Numbered from the stretch's first letter, positions 46,353 to 56,067 are shown. The stretch is 64,000 nt of DNA from Enterococcus sp. DIV0212c (GCF_017377505.1 NZ_JAFREN010000003.1:1-64000), one strand, 5' to 3'. The notes: generated by a model not told the origin, from the sequence alone. Translations and numbers: made by a program.

Positions 46353-47681
46353 ATGGGTGAAGGAAGCTATACAATTCCAATGAATGAATATTATAATAAG
46401 TCAAAAACTTTAAAGGAAAAAGTAAGTGATGTAGCTGAAGATGTTCAAACAAACTTTCTACAAAAAGTATCCAGTGGAATTGGGGAATTGGATGGACAAG
46501 ATCAAAGTTTTCTAGAAGGGTGCAGTGCTTACACATCAGCTAAAACACTTTATACAAAACTGACCGAAACACATGGTAAAAATTTAACAAATATGTCTAG
46601 CTTTAATGGACAAAATCCATTATATAAAATTGAGCATAACGATCAAGAGTTTGCTTCAAAGTTTAACGGGATAGCAGACGGAACTAACAATAGCGATGTG
46701 ACAGCTCGTTTAAATCAACTAAATTCCAAAATTGATGATAAAATAATGTATAAAAAGATTGTAGAATTCATAAAAGGAATTTCTGGTGAAATAGGTGATA
46801 ACGACCTTATACAACGAATATTACTATTAGCAAAAGAGAACCCTACAAAAGCATGGCAAGAACTACTAAATAGTGATAAATTCGTGACAGCTATTCAAAA
46901 AAGCGAAGTTATACAGGAATTCTTTCTTGCAGCTATGATAAAAATGGAAACTTTAGGAACTCACGCAAATTCATTCTCGACAAAAATTATGAGCTCGTTA
47001 GCCAATAACGATAAATTTGTATCTTTTTTAAGTAAGGCCTCTGTCAAATTTCAAGATAAAGTGTTAGATTTTATGGTAAAGTTTAGTGACGATGCTTTTT
47101 CCGCTATAAATTTTTCAGAAAAATTTGTTGGATGGGTTAAAAATATTTGTGAGCTAAAACCACTCAAATTTTTATCCAAGCTAGCAAACACAGGATTAGG
47201 TAAAGTATTAACTTCACCTTGGACTGGTATAGCATTAGAAGCAGGTTTTTCAGCTTTCGATGCTTATAATGATAAAGGAAGTGAAACATATAAAGACCTT
47301 GGAAAATCTGTTACGTGTGGAGCTATTGACGGTATTACAAGCATAGGACCTTTAGAAGGTGCACTTATTGGTTCTGCTGCCGGTCCTTGGGGAGCTTTGG
47401 GAGGCTTTGTTGTTGGTGGAGTAATGTGGGGTTCACAAGTTCTTTTCCCAGATTGGCCTGATAATGTAAAAAATTGGGCATATGACAAAGTTGATGATGT
47501 TAGACAGTGGGGAGAGTCCGTAAAACAAAACTTTAATAACATAACTGAAAATGCTGGGAACTATATTAATAAAAAAACGGATGAATTCAAACAAGGAATA
47601 GATGATATTGGAAAAAAAGCCAGTAAAGTATTGGATAATTTACCAAAAATTTCCATGCCTAAGTTAAACTGGTTTGGTTAG
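46353..47681 (+). CDS. Candidate T7SSb effector with glycine-zipper-like segment
   Basis: This 442-residue protein has no signal peptide. The N-terminal ~130 residues are helical, in the position where LXG-type targeting domains sit, though I cannot confirm LXG membership. The middle (about 140-290) is helical. A Gly/Ala-rich hydrophobic stretch (about 325-370, including GALIGSAAGPWGALGGFVVGG) has small residues spaced as in glycine zippers. A charged tail ends in WFG. It follows three helical partner genes and precedes a polytopic membrane protein. A membrane-permeabilising toxin, comparable in concept to TelE or TspA, is the leading hypothesis. Confidence 0.6.
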   Translation: MGEGSYTIPMNEYYNKSKTLKEKVSDVAEDVQTNFLQKVSSGIGELDGQDQSFLEGCSAYTSAKTLYTKLTETHGKNLTNMSSFNGQNPLYKIEHNDQEFASKFNGIADGTNNSDVTARLNQLNSKIDDKIMYKKIVEFIKGISGEIGDNDLIQRILLLAKENPTKAWQELLNSDKFVTAIQKSEVIQEFFLAAMIKMETLGTHANSFSTKIMSSLANNDKFVSFLSKASVKFQDKVLDFMVKFSDDAFSAINFSEKFVGWVKNICELKPLKFLSKLANTGLGKVLTSPWTGIALEAGFSAFDAYNDKGSETYKDLGKSVTCGAIDGITSIGPLEGALIGSAAGPWGALGGFVVGGVMWGSQVLFPDWPDNVKNWAYDKVDDVRQWGESVKQNFNNITENAGNYINKKTDEFKQGIDDIGKKASKVLDNLPKISMPKLNWFG

Positions 47682-47689
47682 GAGAAATC

Positions 47690-48511
47690 ATGAAAAAACA
47701 AACAATTTACACCGCTACTTTTGAACAAAGTAAACAACTAGTAAACGAAAAATGTATAAAAGAAGCATTAAGAGATTCTAACAGTAAAGTTGTTAGGAAA
47801 AGGTCTTTTGGTGTTCTTGCCGCATGTATCCTCTTGATTGGTTTAGCTTTCTGTATTCGTTTGATAGAAGAAGGTTCTCCATATACAACTGGACTATTTA
47901 TTTCTAAAATAACCATTATTTGGTATTTCACGGCATTTATTTGTCTTTTATATTACCTCTTTAAATTGTTTCGTTTTAAAAGAAAGAAAATATTGAGGAG
48001 TTACTTATTCAATCAGACCATGTCTTTTATTTTTATCAATATTTCTATTCTATTTTTATTATTTTTACTTCTACTAGCAACAATTGTTACGAATTCGCTT
48101 ATTTTTAGCTTAGGTTATATCATTTTCTTTCTAATTCTCATTCCTAGCTTAAATGCTTCTCAAAACAGAACTATAATGAAATCTTTATATGATAACATCC
48201 CTAGCGAAAATAAAACTCTTAGTTTTTTTACTAAATTTGAAGCATTTTCAAAAAAATACGGTTGGCTAATAATCATTTTTCTCTTCATCATAAGAAGATT
48301 TTTTAATACTGGAGAAACTAAAAATGGTGAGCATTTTGACTTTATACAACAAGTTCTAGGTGCATTGTCACCTTTGATGGTATTAGTACCAGTTCTTTTT
48401 TTAACAGCAATGAAAAAAGAACTGGTAAAAGGATTTTATCTAGAGAAGTATATTGAGGATTATCGTAAAGAATCTGGATTGACCGAAGAAGAATGGTATT
48501 GGTTAAAATAA
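47690..48511 (+). CDS. Polytopic membrane protein, candidate immunity protein
   Basis: This 273-residue protein has about six hydrophobic segments (near 43-60, 75-95, 110-130, 133-150, 190-207 and 225-243) and a cytoplasmic-looking acidic C-terminus. No enzymatic motif or known family is recognised. It starts 8 bp after the effector candidate and ends at a terminator, which is the usual place for an immunity gene. Membrane-active T7SSb toxins are neutralised by polytopic membrane proteins, so an immunity function is a reasonable inference. Confidence 0.55.
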   Translation: MKKQTIYTATFEQSKQLVNEKCIKEALRDSNSKVVRKRSFGVLAACILLIGLAFCIRLIEEGSPYTTGLFISKITIIWYFTAFICLLYYLFKLFRFKRKKILRSYLFNQTMSFIFINISILFLLFLLLLATIVTNSLIFSLGYIIFFLILIPSLNASQNRTIMKSLYDNIPSENKTLSFFTKFEAFSKKYGWLIIIFLFIIRRFFNTGETKNGEHFDFIQQVLGALSPLMVLVPVLFLTAMKKELVKGFYLEKYIEDYRKESGLTEEEWYWLK

Positions 48512-48515
48512 ATCC

Positions 48516-48560
48516 AAAAAACAGTGCAAGCAACTTAACTGTATGCTTACACTGTTTTTT
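48516..48560 (+). terminator. Terminator at the end of the T7SSb locus
   Basis: A 17-bp stem (48516-48532 with 48544-48560, one G-U pair) ends in a run of Ts. It closes the operon from esxA to the immunity candidate. Confidence 0.85.
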
Positions 48561-48746
48561 TACTTTATCTCAAACGAATTTCCACTTTTCTTTCCATAAA
48601 ATTTCCTCGAAAAGAAATTTTAATTACATATTACCTTTTAGAAGTAAAAATTACTTTTTTACTTAAATAAAAATATTCGTTCACTCTTTATGTTAAAATT
48701 AAAAAGTCGCAATAATGCCTAAAACAACACAACCAAGAGGAGCAAA

Positions 48747-50375
48747 ATGAACTCAAATCACACACATAAATCACACACACAATTTACCAAAGTAAACTTT
48801 TTAAAAACAATCCTATTTCTCACTACAATCTTTCTATTCACACTATCCACCCCACAAACCAGCTCAGCCGAAAGTTTCTTCGTCGACGATCAAGCTGGTT
48901 TATTAAGCGAGGAAACAAAACAAACCATCATCCAAGCAAACGAAGCAGATTTCAAACAACTACCTGGCAGTCCTCAATTCGTCCTAAAAACCATCAAAAA
49001 ATTACCCAAAAACGAAATAATTGAAACCTACGCAAATGAAACCTTCCAAGCGTTAGGCATCGGCGATAAAGGCCTAAACAACGGCTTTCTATTTGTCATT
49101 GCAGTCTCTGATCGAAAATATCGTTTAGAAGTTGGATATGGTGTAGAAGACGTAATCACAGATAGTATGAAGCGCGACATTGTGCCCACAAGTGTGGAAC
49201 AATTGTTTCGTGAGGAAAAGTATGATCCAGGCTTGAACATTATCAGCCACAATATCATAGCAATCGTTAATGAACGTTATGGCAATTATGAAGCAGCGAA
49301 AAAGGAAGTTCAAGATCTAGAACAAGCAAGTAACTCTTATGATAACTATCAATATCACTATGTAGAACCAAAAAAGAATTTTTTAGACTATATTTGGATC
49401 GCTTTTGCTTTTATCATGGATCATTTTGTCCTTTCACTCCTTGTTGCTGTAAGTCTATTTATCGGCTTTCTTTTCTTAAGGAGTTTCTTAGAAGAACGGC
49501 TTTTAAAAAAGCACCTGTTTGATTCGATCCAAGAATTACAGGTACGTTGGCTAGGTAAAGTAGCTGTGAGAGAAAAAGCGATTATGCTTTATGTCAAAAA
49601 AGCACCTATTAGGATATTGATTCTAGCCAATTTTGATAATTATAAACCTTTACAACACTATTTAACTAAAATTTTATTTACAAGCAATGTCATTGATTAT
49701 ACAACACAACTTGGTAAATATCGTATGCATCACCTTACTGAAGCCAACAAGCTAACGTATTGCACCATGTGCTTAGAAATCAGTGAGAGGTACTATGAAG
49801 CGTATTCCCAGAGTTTAGGTGATTTCCTAACAGAACCACAGAAAATCACTCAGGCTAAAGAACAACTACAACCGAGACTAAAGCAATTAGATAGTGACTA
49901 CTTAGAACTTTTACAAAAAATCGTTCAAGCCAGAGTTGCTTTCATGCAAACGAGAAAGATTGTGCAAGTCTATGTAAAAGAACATGTGCCAAAGTCATTT
50001 TACACCAAACAAAAGGAAAAATTACTAGTTTTACTCGTTTCGTATCACCTGCTAAAAGGTCAAGATACTAGTAAAGAAGATTTTTTAAAAGAGGCTGGGA
50101 ATTTTGAAAGTGAATTGCCTAAAGCCTTTAAAAAAGGTGAAAAGGATTTTAAAAAAATCGAGTCTGACTATTATCAAAAAGCAATCATGGATCTTGATAA
50201 ATGTTTATTTTTAGGGGCAATACCCGGCTTGAATTTATCGAAGTATCAAACATTACAGTATTTTAGTACCTCAAGCTATCGAAGTAGCGATTCTGGTAGC
50301 TCTTCCGGGAGTGGAGGAAGCAGCTCTGGAGGTGGCGGCTCATCAGGCGGAGGTGGCTTTTCCGGAGGCTGGTAA
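48747..50375 (+). CDS. TPM-domain membrane protein with Gly/Ser-rich tail
   Basis: This 542-residue protein has an N-terminal signal sequence (about 18-42) and a TPM/TLP18.3 domain (about 43-170, with FFVDDQAGLLSEE and YRLEVGYGVEDVITD). A membrane region (about 215-250), a cytoplasmic helical region and a C-terminal tail of about 30 Gly and Ser residues ending GGW follow. The layout matches YgcG-type proteins of unclear function, often linked to envelope stability. AGAGGAG precedes the ATG. It is monocistronic between two terminators. Confidence 0.8.
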   Translation: MNSNHTHKSHTQFTKVNFLKTILFLTTIFLFTLSTPQTSSAESFFVDDQAGLLSEETKQTIIQANEADFKQLPGSPQFVLKTIKKLPKNEIIETYANETFQALGIGDKGLNNGFLFVIAVSDRKYRLEVGYGVEDVITDSMKRDIVPTSVEQLFREEKYDPGLNIISHNIIAIVNERYGNYEAAKKEVQDLEQASNSYDNYQYHYVEPKKNFLDYIWIAFAFIMDHFVLSLLVAVSLFIGFLFLRSFLEERLLKKHLFDSIQELQVRWLGKVAVREKAIMLYVKKAPIRILILANFDNYKPLQHYLTKILFTSNVIDYTTQLGKYRMHHLTEANKLTYCTMCLEISERYYEAYSQSLGDFLTEPQKITQAKEQLQPRLKQLDSDYLELLQKIVQARVAFMQTRKIVQVYVKEHVPKSFYTKQKEKLLVLLVSYHLLKGQDTSKEDFLKEAGNFESELPKAFKKGEKDFKKIESDYYQKAIMDLDKCLFLGAIPGLNLSKYQTLQYFSTSSYRSSDSGSSSGSGGSSSGGGGSSGGGGFSGGW

Positions 50376-50380
50376 ATTTG

Positions 50381-50428
50381 AAAGAGTAGACAATAATCAG
50401 ATTTTTCTCTGACCATTGTCCACTCTTT
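50381..50428. terminator. Bidirectional terminator, TPM gene / GH25 gene
   Basis: A long stem (50381-50401 with 50408-50428, a few mismatches) with A-rich and T-rich ends separates two convergent genes. Confidence 0.85.
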
Positions 50429-50445
50429 TTTATTCATCTATCCAA

Positions 50446-51438
50446 TTACCTCTTCATCGCAAACAAAGCTTCAGCAATCCCTGGCACGCCACTAGGATCA
50501 CCATAATTTTTATGTGTTTGGATCACTGTATACTTTTTTCCTTGATATGCCACTTCTTCCCCTTGATAATACTGGATCGGCTTCATATCTGTTCCCAGTT
50601 TAAACTCAAGTGTATCTATAAATCGACCAAGATAATCTACATTTGCATCAAATACTCCTGTCACACCTGAAAATTCCACTTGTGAACTCCATTGCCATGC
50701 AGCTGTATCTGAATGTAATAAGTTTTCATTCGATGGTGATTTTGGCCATTCTGCTACCCAACAATTCTCTTTACCTAAAACTGGAAATTCCAGCCAATTA
50801 TTTGTAAACCAACTAGCCATACTATAGTGGATCACGTTGCTAAATCCACGTTTGTTTAATTGGTTTTTAAAAGCAGTTGATGTGATGGTTACATCTGCCG
50901 GAATCATTTCCCCTTCTTCAGCATCATTGACCATCACTGTATCTGGACTCAAACCAAGCTCTTCAGCTAAATCCGCAAAGTAGTTGGCTTCTTCAACAGC
51001 TTTTTCTTCATCTACAAACCAAGAATAATGATACGTGGAAACAGTTAAACCTGCTTTTTTAGCATTTTCGATTTGAATTTTTGCAAAAGGATTTTGATAA
51101 GTTGTATATTCTGTCAATTTTACGACTACACCTTTAACACCTTGTGCATTCATTTTTTTATAGGATTCTACAGATATTTCACCATTCCAAGATGAGATAT
51201 CGATAAAGTCCGCTCTTGGAAGAGTTTGTTGTGTGTAAGGTAACGTAATCTGTTGCTCTCTTTTAGATGATTCTGCTTTTTTTAAGTTGTTTCCCATAAC
51301 ATGATTATTTGTTTCGTTAATTGTTCTGTTTTGAGCATGTGCATGCACACCAGTAAAAAATAAAGCTGCGCTTCCTAGACATATGAACAATACATTTAAT
51401 AACACTTTTTTCAATTTTATAACCACTCTTTCTTTCAA
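50446..51438 (-). CDS. Secreted GH25 lysozyme with C-terminal carbohydrate-binding segment
   Basis: This is a protein of up to 330 residues with a signal peptide (hydrophobic about 12-34, cleavage near AHA/Q). The GH25 muramidase domain (about 75-275) has DISSWNG at the first strand and VNDAEEGE carrying the catalytic acid pair. A C-terminal segment (YQGEEVAYQGKKYTVIQTH) resembles small chitin/cell-wall-binding modules. It should cleave peptidoglycan between MurNAc and GlcNAc. The start is uncertain: TTG at 51438, GTG at 51426 and TTG at 51414 are all in frame, and none has a strong binding site. Confidence 0.85.
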   Translation of the reverse strand: MKERVVIKLKKVLLNVLFICLGSAALFFTGVHAHAQNRTINETNNHVMGNNLKKAESSKREQQITLPYTQQTLPRADFIDISSWNGEISVESYKKMNAQGVKGVVVKLTEYTTYQNPFAKIQIENAKKAGLTVSTYHYSWFVDEEKAVEEANYFADLAEELGLSPDTVMVNDAEEGEMIPADVTITSTAFKNQLNKRGFSNVIHYSMASWFTNNWLEFPVLGKENCWVAEWPKSPSNENLLHSDTAAWQWSSQVEFSGVTGVFDANVDYLGRFIDTLEFKLGTDMKPIQYYQGEEVAYQGKKYTVIQTHKNYGDPSGVPGIAEALFAMKR

Positions 51439-51539
51439 AATTTTGATTAATTATAATTACCACCCCTTTACAATACCATATTTTTATAAACCTTTTAGAT
51501 CAAAATAGTATCTTTTATGTGTTTTTTTGAATTTAAATA

Positions 51540-51692
51540 AAATAACATTAGTTACTAAAAATGGGTGGGACATAACTCTTCGAGTCATATCCCACCCATG
51601 TGGAATCCGGATAAACGGTGTGAGCAGAAGCAATCCCTTCTTATTTCTCGGGATTAAACACTTAGTCCCAACCTTGCTCTTACTTTTATAAT
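51540..51692. repeat. Palindromic intergenic element, candidate dispersed repeat
   Basis: An imperfect palindrome (51561-51599, arms ATGGGTGGGA and TCCCACCCAT) is followed by GATAAACGGTGTGAGCAG and a second small inverted repeat (GGGATTAAACACTTAGTCCC near 51650). It may end transcription of the ada gene on the minus strand. The style suggests a mobile intergenic repeat, but no second copy is in this window. Confidence 0.45.
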
Positions 51693-52739
51693 TTAACAGT
51701 ACTCCCGCTCATGTTTCAATAACCATTTCTTCCGCTCTACGCCCCCACCATAACCACCTAAACTGCCATCCGTCTGGATTACTCGATGACATGGAATAAT
51801 GATCGCCAACTGATTCGCTCCATTTGCATTCCCTACAGCCCGCATTCCGTTTGAGTTGCCGATTATCGTTGCCAATTCTTTATAAGAAGAAGTATTTCCA
51901 CGCTCAATTTGCGTCAAAGCCTGCCAAACACTTTTCTGAAAATCAGAGCCTAAACATATATAAGGCGTTTGAAACTTATCTAGTTTCTTTACAAAATACA
52001 AATCCAGCTCTGCTTTGATCTGTTCATTGATCTTGGTTTTTCCTGGAACGATCGAAGCGTTCAATCGATTGCGTAGTCGTTCGATTTCTCTTTCCAAGCC
52101 TCGACGGTCAACAAACTCCAGTAAGTACAGATATTCATCATCAGCAATACTCATCATTGGGCCTAAAATCGTATCGATCCAATCTGCCGATAATATCTTG
52201 ATGTCGTTTGATTGCTTTGGATTTCTACCCATGATTTTTGAAAAAGCATCATAGAATCCGCTAGGGGAATCGTAGCCAACATCCAACTGGGTATCGATTC
52301 GTTTTTCACCATTTTTGATTGATTTCAAGGCCATTCCCATCCTTCTTGAACGTGCATATTGAACAAACGTCATACCGTAGACTTTTTTAAATTGTCTTCT
52401 AGCTGTCATCGAGTGAATGCCCAATTCAGCGAAATCTTGATCTTTCCAACGTTTTTCTGGATTTTCCTCTACTAGCTCCACCATTTTTTGAACTAGTGGC
52501 GGAATCTCTCTTGGGAAAGATAAAGGTTTGCATCGTTTACAAGGTCGATAGCCGGATAAAAGTGCTTCTTCTGCTGTTTCGTAAAAGGTACAGTTTTCAT
52601 ACTTTGGTTTTCTTGCTGGACAGGTTGCGTGACAAAAAACACCAGTTGACTTAATGCCGACAAAGAAAATTCCGTCATAGGTAGAATCCTTTGCCAGCAA
52701 TGCTTGATAGTAATGCTTTTTTTCTTTTTCGCCGATCAT
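51693..52739 (-). CDS. ada: Ada-type bifunctional regulator/O6-alkylguanine-DNA methyltransferase
   Basis: This 348-residue protein joins an N-terminal Ada zinc domain (Cys36, Cys40, Cys67, Cys70; CHATCPARKP and CKRCKP), an AraC-type helix-turn-helix region (about 80-175) and a C-terminal methyltransferase domain with the active site IIPCHRVIQTDG. It repairs O6-alkylguanine and alkyl phosphotriesters by irreversible transfer to Cys and, when methylated, activates adaptive-response genes. It is 15 bp downstream of the ICL/PEPM gene and probably cotranscribed. Confidence 0.9.
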   Translation of the reverse strand: MIGEKEKKHYYQALLAKDSTYDGIFFVGIKSTGVFCHATCPARKPKYENCTFYETAEEALLSGYRPCKRCKPLSFPREIPPLVQKMVELVEENPEKRWKDQDFAELGIHSMTARRQFKKVYGMTFVQYARSRRMGMALKSIKNGEKRIDTQLDVGYDSPSGFYDAFSKIMGRNPKQSNDIKILSADWIDTILGPMMSIADDEYLYLLEFVDRRGLEREIERLRNRLNASIVPGKTKINEQIKAELDLYFVKKLDKFQTPYICLGSDFQKSVWQALTQIERGNTSSYKELATIIGNSNGMRAVGNANGANQLAIIIPCHRVIQTDGSLGGYGGGVERKKWLLKHEREYC

Positions 52740-52754
52740 TGAGCATTCCCCTTT

Positions 52755-53582
52755 CTACTGTATTCTGAATAATTCAATGTGATCTTGTTCCTCGTATTGA
52801 GATAAATCAGCCAATAACGATGTATAAAAACTATTTAAATCATTATTTCCACTTTCATTATAAAGCATATAGATCGAAGGACCAAAGCTGATTCTTGAGA
52901 TTCCTGTATTTAGATAGTCTGAGATTGAGTCCTTTTGGATATCTAGCATGATATTGATCGGTAAATTAGTTGCTGCAGCTATTTTCTTGAGATGTTCTTG
53001 ATTTTTTAATCCTGGGACAAAAATACCATCGATCCCAGTTTTTTCATAGGCGTTGATTCGCGAGATTGTTTGGTTTAGTACCTGTTCATCTTGGTTGTTT
53101 TCGGTGACATCTCCAATAAAATAAGTGTCGGTTCTTACATTGATGAATAGATCCTTTTTCATAGCGTTGCATTTTTGCTTGATACATAATAGCCGCTCGC
53201 TTTGTTCTTCTATAGAGTATAAGGTCTCCGTATTTGGTTGTTTATCTTCAATGTTGATACCAATGACGCCAATCTGGATGAGCGCTTCAATGTTTTTTGC
53301 CAGATCTGCTTTGTTTGTGGCATAGCCGGTTTCGATATCTGCAGTGATATAGTTGGTTTTTGTATCCATGTGTTTTATGTAGTTTAGTAGCTCATCAAAA
53401 GGCATATTTTCACCATCTTGATAGCCGTAATGCTCTGACATTGCGTAACTACCCGTCGGAATCAAATTAATATTTTTCCTTGTCAGTTCATTTGCGCTAA
53501 CTACATCCCAAATATTTAGTAAAATAAGTGGCTTATCCTTTTGATGTGCATGTCTAAATTGCGCGGTTTTATTTTCATTCAT
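52755..53582 (-). CDS. Isocitrate lyase/PEP mutase superfamily protein
   Basis: This 275-residue TIM-barrel-like protein begins with LLNIWDVVSANEL, has TGSYAMSEHYGYQDGE and the metal-binding ITADIETGY, then GINIEDKQPN and VRTDTYF. These are superfamily signatures, but the KKCGH catalytic loop of isocitrate lyase is absent, so its reaction may be a C-C lyase or a related one. The substrate is unknown. Its coupling to ada is common for this subfamily in some Firmicutes as far as I recall; no mechanistic link is known to me. Confidence 0.75.
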   Translation of the reverse strand: MNENKTAQFRHAHQKDKPLILLNIWDVVSANELTRKNINLIPTGSYAMSEHYGYQDGENMPFDELLNYIKHMDTKTNYITADIETGYATNKADLAKNIEALIQIGVIGINIEDKQPNTETLYSIEEQSERLLCIKQKCNAMKKDLFINVRTDTYFIGDVTENNQDEQVLNQTISRINAYEKTGIDGIFVPGLKNQEHLKKIAAATNLPINIMLDIQKDSISDYLNTGISRISFGPSIYMLYNESGNNDLNSFYTSLLADLSQYEEQDHIELFRIQ

Positions 53583-54128
53583 TGATCATCAATCCCTTCA
53601 CTTTGTTTCTTTAGTGTACTGCTTATTTACAGAAGGTTCTTTCGAAAAATGAACATCAATTTTTTATTTTTAATACGTTGACTTGTGCTTCTATTACTTT
53701 TTATGGTTTTGGTTTTTGGTAATTCACTCTAATGAGATCGAACTGGAGTAGGGTGATTCACTAGTATGGTCACTTCTCTCCTTTTTCACGCCTTGTATTG
53801 TTCATCATTGAATCACATCGTTCTTCGTAATTTACAACAATGAGATTGAACTGAAGCGGGGGGATTCACTAGTATAGTCACTTCTCTCCCTACGGTCGCC
53901 AAGTATTGTTCATCATCTGTTCTGGCGTAGCCAATCACAGTGATTCACAACAAAGAACCCGCTCTTCGGGGAAAGAGCGGGAAAAGGAGTTAAAAAATGA
54001 AAAAGTGTTTGGTTAGGGTTGTTTGGTATGAATATATAATAACCCGAAATTGTGACTATTTTGTGTTGAAAAATTGGTTTCTTTATTACGATTTTTTGGT
54101 GAAATTCAGAATTTCTATTATTTAGCGA
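53583..54128. repeat. Gene-free region with ~108-bp imperfect direct repeats
   Basis: Unit 1 (about 53719-53808) and unit 2 (about 53827-53916) share AATGAGAT, GATTCACTAGTAT, GTCACTTCTCTCC and TATTGTTCATCAT, with a period of 108 bp. A third partial unit starts near 53940 (GTGATTCACAACAA). No gene is visible. Confidence 0.65.
53958..53981 (-). terminator. GC-rich hairpin, probable terminator of the amidinohydrolase gene
   Basis: A 9-bp GC-rich stem (53958-53966 with 53973-53981) with a 6-nt loop is followed on the minus strand by TTCTTTGTTG. It lies 150 bp past the stop of the upstream gene. Confidence 0.55.
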
Positions 54129-55103
54129 TTAATCAGCTGTTCTCAATAATGCCTGTGTTGTACATCGGAAAGAGCCGCCAAAGATTCTTGAAACTTCGTA
54201 ATCTAAAGTCTCTACTTTCATTCCATAACCTTCCAACGCTGAAATTAGCTGTGTAAAGGATTGATCTGTAACGTATACAGACTCATTGATTGGAAGTCCA
54301 TTCGCCATCAACTTAGATGCTTCTTTTAAAGAAATATTGATTTTATCCCAATGGCTCAGCTCTTTAGGCAGTCCATCTAAAAAAGCATCCTCACAATAAA
54401 TCATCAATCCATCTCGAACCATACTCAATGCACAATCCAAATGCAGGATATCAGGATGTAAACGTACAGGTACAACGTCATAATCCCAATGTGTTAATAA
54501 AGACTTTAACCAGTATATACCATTTAGATTACTTGCCAATCCAGAATAGCCAACAAAAATTGTTTTTCCATAAACCAAGACATCTCCGCCTTCTAAAAAT
54601 GGTCCTGTTTCGCTTTCTACTCCTTGAGAAATATCTGGTTGCGGCACAGCTAAATAAAGTGCTTCTGGATGTTTGGACTCAGCCGTTAAAATATCTCGAA
54701 TCGGCAATATTTCCAAACGCCGATGCGCAAATCTTAAATTTCCTTCAATAATGAAATTACCAATAGTGAAAAAAGGATCTCTTGAAAAGAAATTTGCATA
54801 TCCTCGACCGGTATCTCTTCCTAACGCTTTTTCATATTCCGTCAATGTCCGTGGTCTTAAAACTTCTACACCATAAGAAGTTAACAACTGTAACATTTGT
54901 TCTTTTTCATTTTCCCATTTTTGTTGCAATTCTGGATATAAGTCAGCCACATCTCCAACTTTTTTATCAAAAAGATTCAAGTTCTCTTCTGATAAAAAAC
55001 CAGTATCTAAGTGCTGTTCTTCTTCCGGTAAATAAAATTGTGACTGCGCTAAAACAACTCTTTTTAATGGAGAAAATTCACTCTCTACAAAATTCGTTTT
55101 CAT
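54129..55103 (-). CDS. Amidinotransferase/dimethylarginine-hydrolase-like enzyme
   Basis: This 324-residue guanidino-modifying superfamily protein has SRDPFFTIGN, the substrate-binding FLEGGDVL, the general-base His in HLDCALSMV and a C-terminal nucleophile Cys314 in GGSFRCTTQALLR. Those residues are complete, so it is likely active on a guanidino compound such as arginine or methylated arginine. It is shorter than arginine deiminase and lacks the helical insertion of that family. No arc operon genes are nearby, and it seems monocistronic. Confidence 0.82.
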   Translation of the reverse strand: MKTNFVESEFSPLKRVVLAQSQFYLPEEEQHLDTGFLSEENLNLFDKKVGDVADLYPELQQKWENEKEQMLQLLTSYGVEVLRPRTLTEYEKALGRDTGRGYANFFSRDPFFTIGNFIIEGNLRFAHRRLEILPIRDILTAESKHPEALYLAVPQPDISQGVESETGPFLEGGDVLVYGKTIFVGYSGLASNLNGIYWLKSLLTHWDYDVVPVRLHPDILHLDCALSMVRDGLMIYCEDAFLDGLPKELSHWDKINISLKEASKLMANGLPINESVYVTDQSFTQLISALEGYGMKVETLDYEVSRIFGGSFRCTTQALLRTAD

Positions 55104-55203
55104 CTATTGTCACTCCATCCATAATTATTTCTCCCACATTATAGCAAGATTTTGTTCGTTTTTATAGATAAGTCCCTTTTCCTAGATGAATCCATTTTAT
55201 TTA

Positions 55204-55968
55204 TTAGTTAAAGAATCCTGTTCCCCACGTTGTATCTGTCCGATCATCATCCGGTCCCACAGCAACATAGCGACGTTTTGCCTCATAATTTAGGTAGCTG
55301 ATCCAAACATAGCCATTACTATGGATATAATGATCGTAATTAATGCTCATATTTGGTAGATAATAGTCGAGAGCTGGGCTGATCGTATCATCTGGATTAG
55401 TATCTTTGCTGACTGCTAGTCGTCTATCAGGATAAAAGGTCCCTTTCATTGGAATCAAACCAGCTTGTTGTTTTTGCGGCACAGGTATTGGTCCTGGATT
55501 ACTTGGCTGTGGTTTTTGATGATTGTTTTCATCTTTACTATAACGATAAATTGTAATGGCAGGACAACCATTCAGTCTCCAGATTGTATCATGATCATTG
55601 ATCGTAATACCGTTATAGCCATAATTACAGTGAATAATCGTATCTTGGTGATCCATAAAAATGCCCGTATGCCCTGCTGCACCTCCAGATGAACCTTGGT
55701 TTCCCCAAATAAAAATATCGCCTTTTTTCACAGGATAATTGCCTGATACATCCGCTTGTACTTGAATCCATCCTGATTTCCCCAAATGAGTAAAAAGTGT
55801 ATCTGTATTTCCCATTGTTCCAACTTGTAAAAAACCACCACTAATTAATGCGAAATAAACTGCGCTAGAACAGTCATAGCTGTTAGGTCCTAAACGTGTA
55901 TTCATCGAATAAGTAACTTTCCCTTTTCGATCTGTCATCCATTTAATCATTTTCTCTATATTAGACAT
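55204..55968 (-). CDS. Phage-type endolysin: Amidase_5 (NlpC/P60-like) plus SH3 domain
   Basis: This 254-residue protein has a catalytic domain (about 1-145) with Cys33 in NSYDCSSAVYF and His99 in AAGHTGIFMDH. This matches the Amidase_5 group of phage peptidoglycan hydrolases. A proline-rich linker (about 155-165) leads to a C-terminal SH3_5-type wall-binding domain (about 170-254). There is no signal peptide, as in holin-dependent endolysins, but no holin or phage gene is nearby. AGGAG precedes the ATG. Confidence 0.82.
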   Translation of the reverse strand: MSNIEKMIKWMTDRKGKVTYSMNTRLGPNSYDCSSAVYFALISGGFLQVGTMGNTDTLFTHLGKSGWIQVQADVSGNYPVKKGDIFIWGNQGSSGGAAGHTGIFMDHQDTIIHCNYGYNGITINDHDTIWRLNGCPAITIYRYSKDENNHQKPQPSNPGPIPVPQKQQAGLIPMKGTFYPDRRLAVSKDTNPDDTISPALDYYLPNMSINYDHYIHSNGYVWISYLNYEAKRRYVAVGPDDDRTDTTWGTGFFN

Positions 55969-56067
55969 ATGTTTTAACTCCTTTAATTGTTTAATACGGC
56001 TGAATCAAAAGTGTTCCATTTTGAAAACTAAGTTCTTTTGATCCTCCGTTTATCCAGTAATTTTTTA

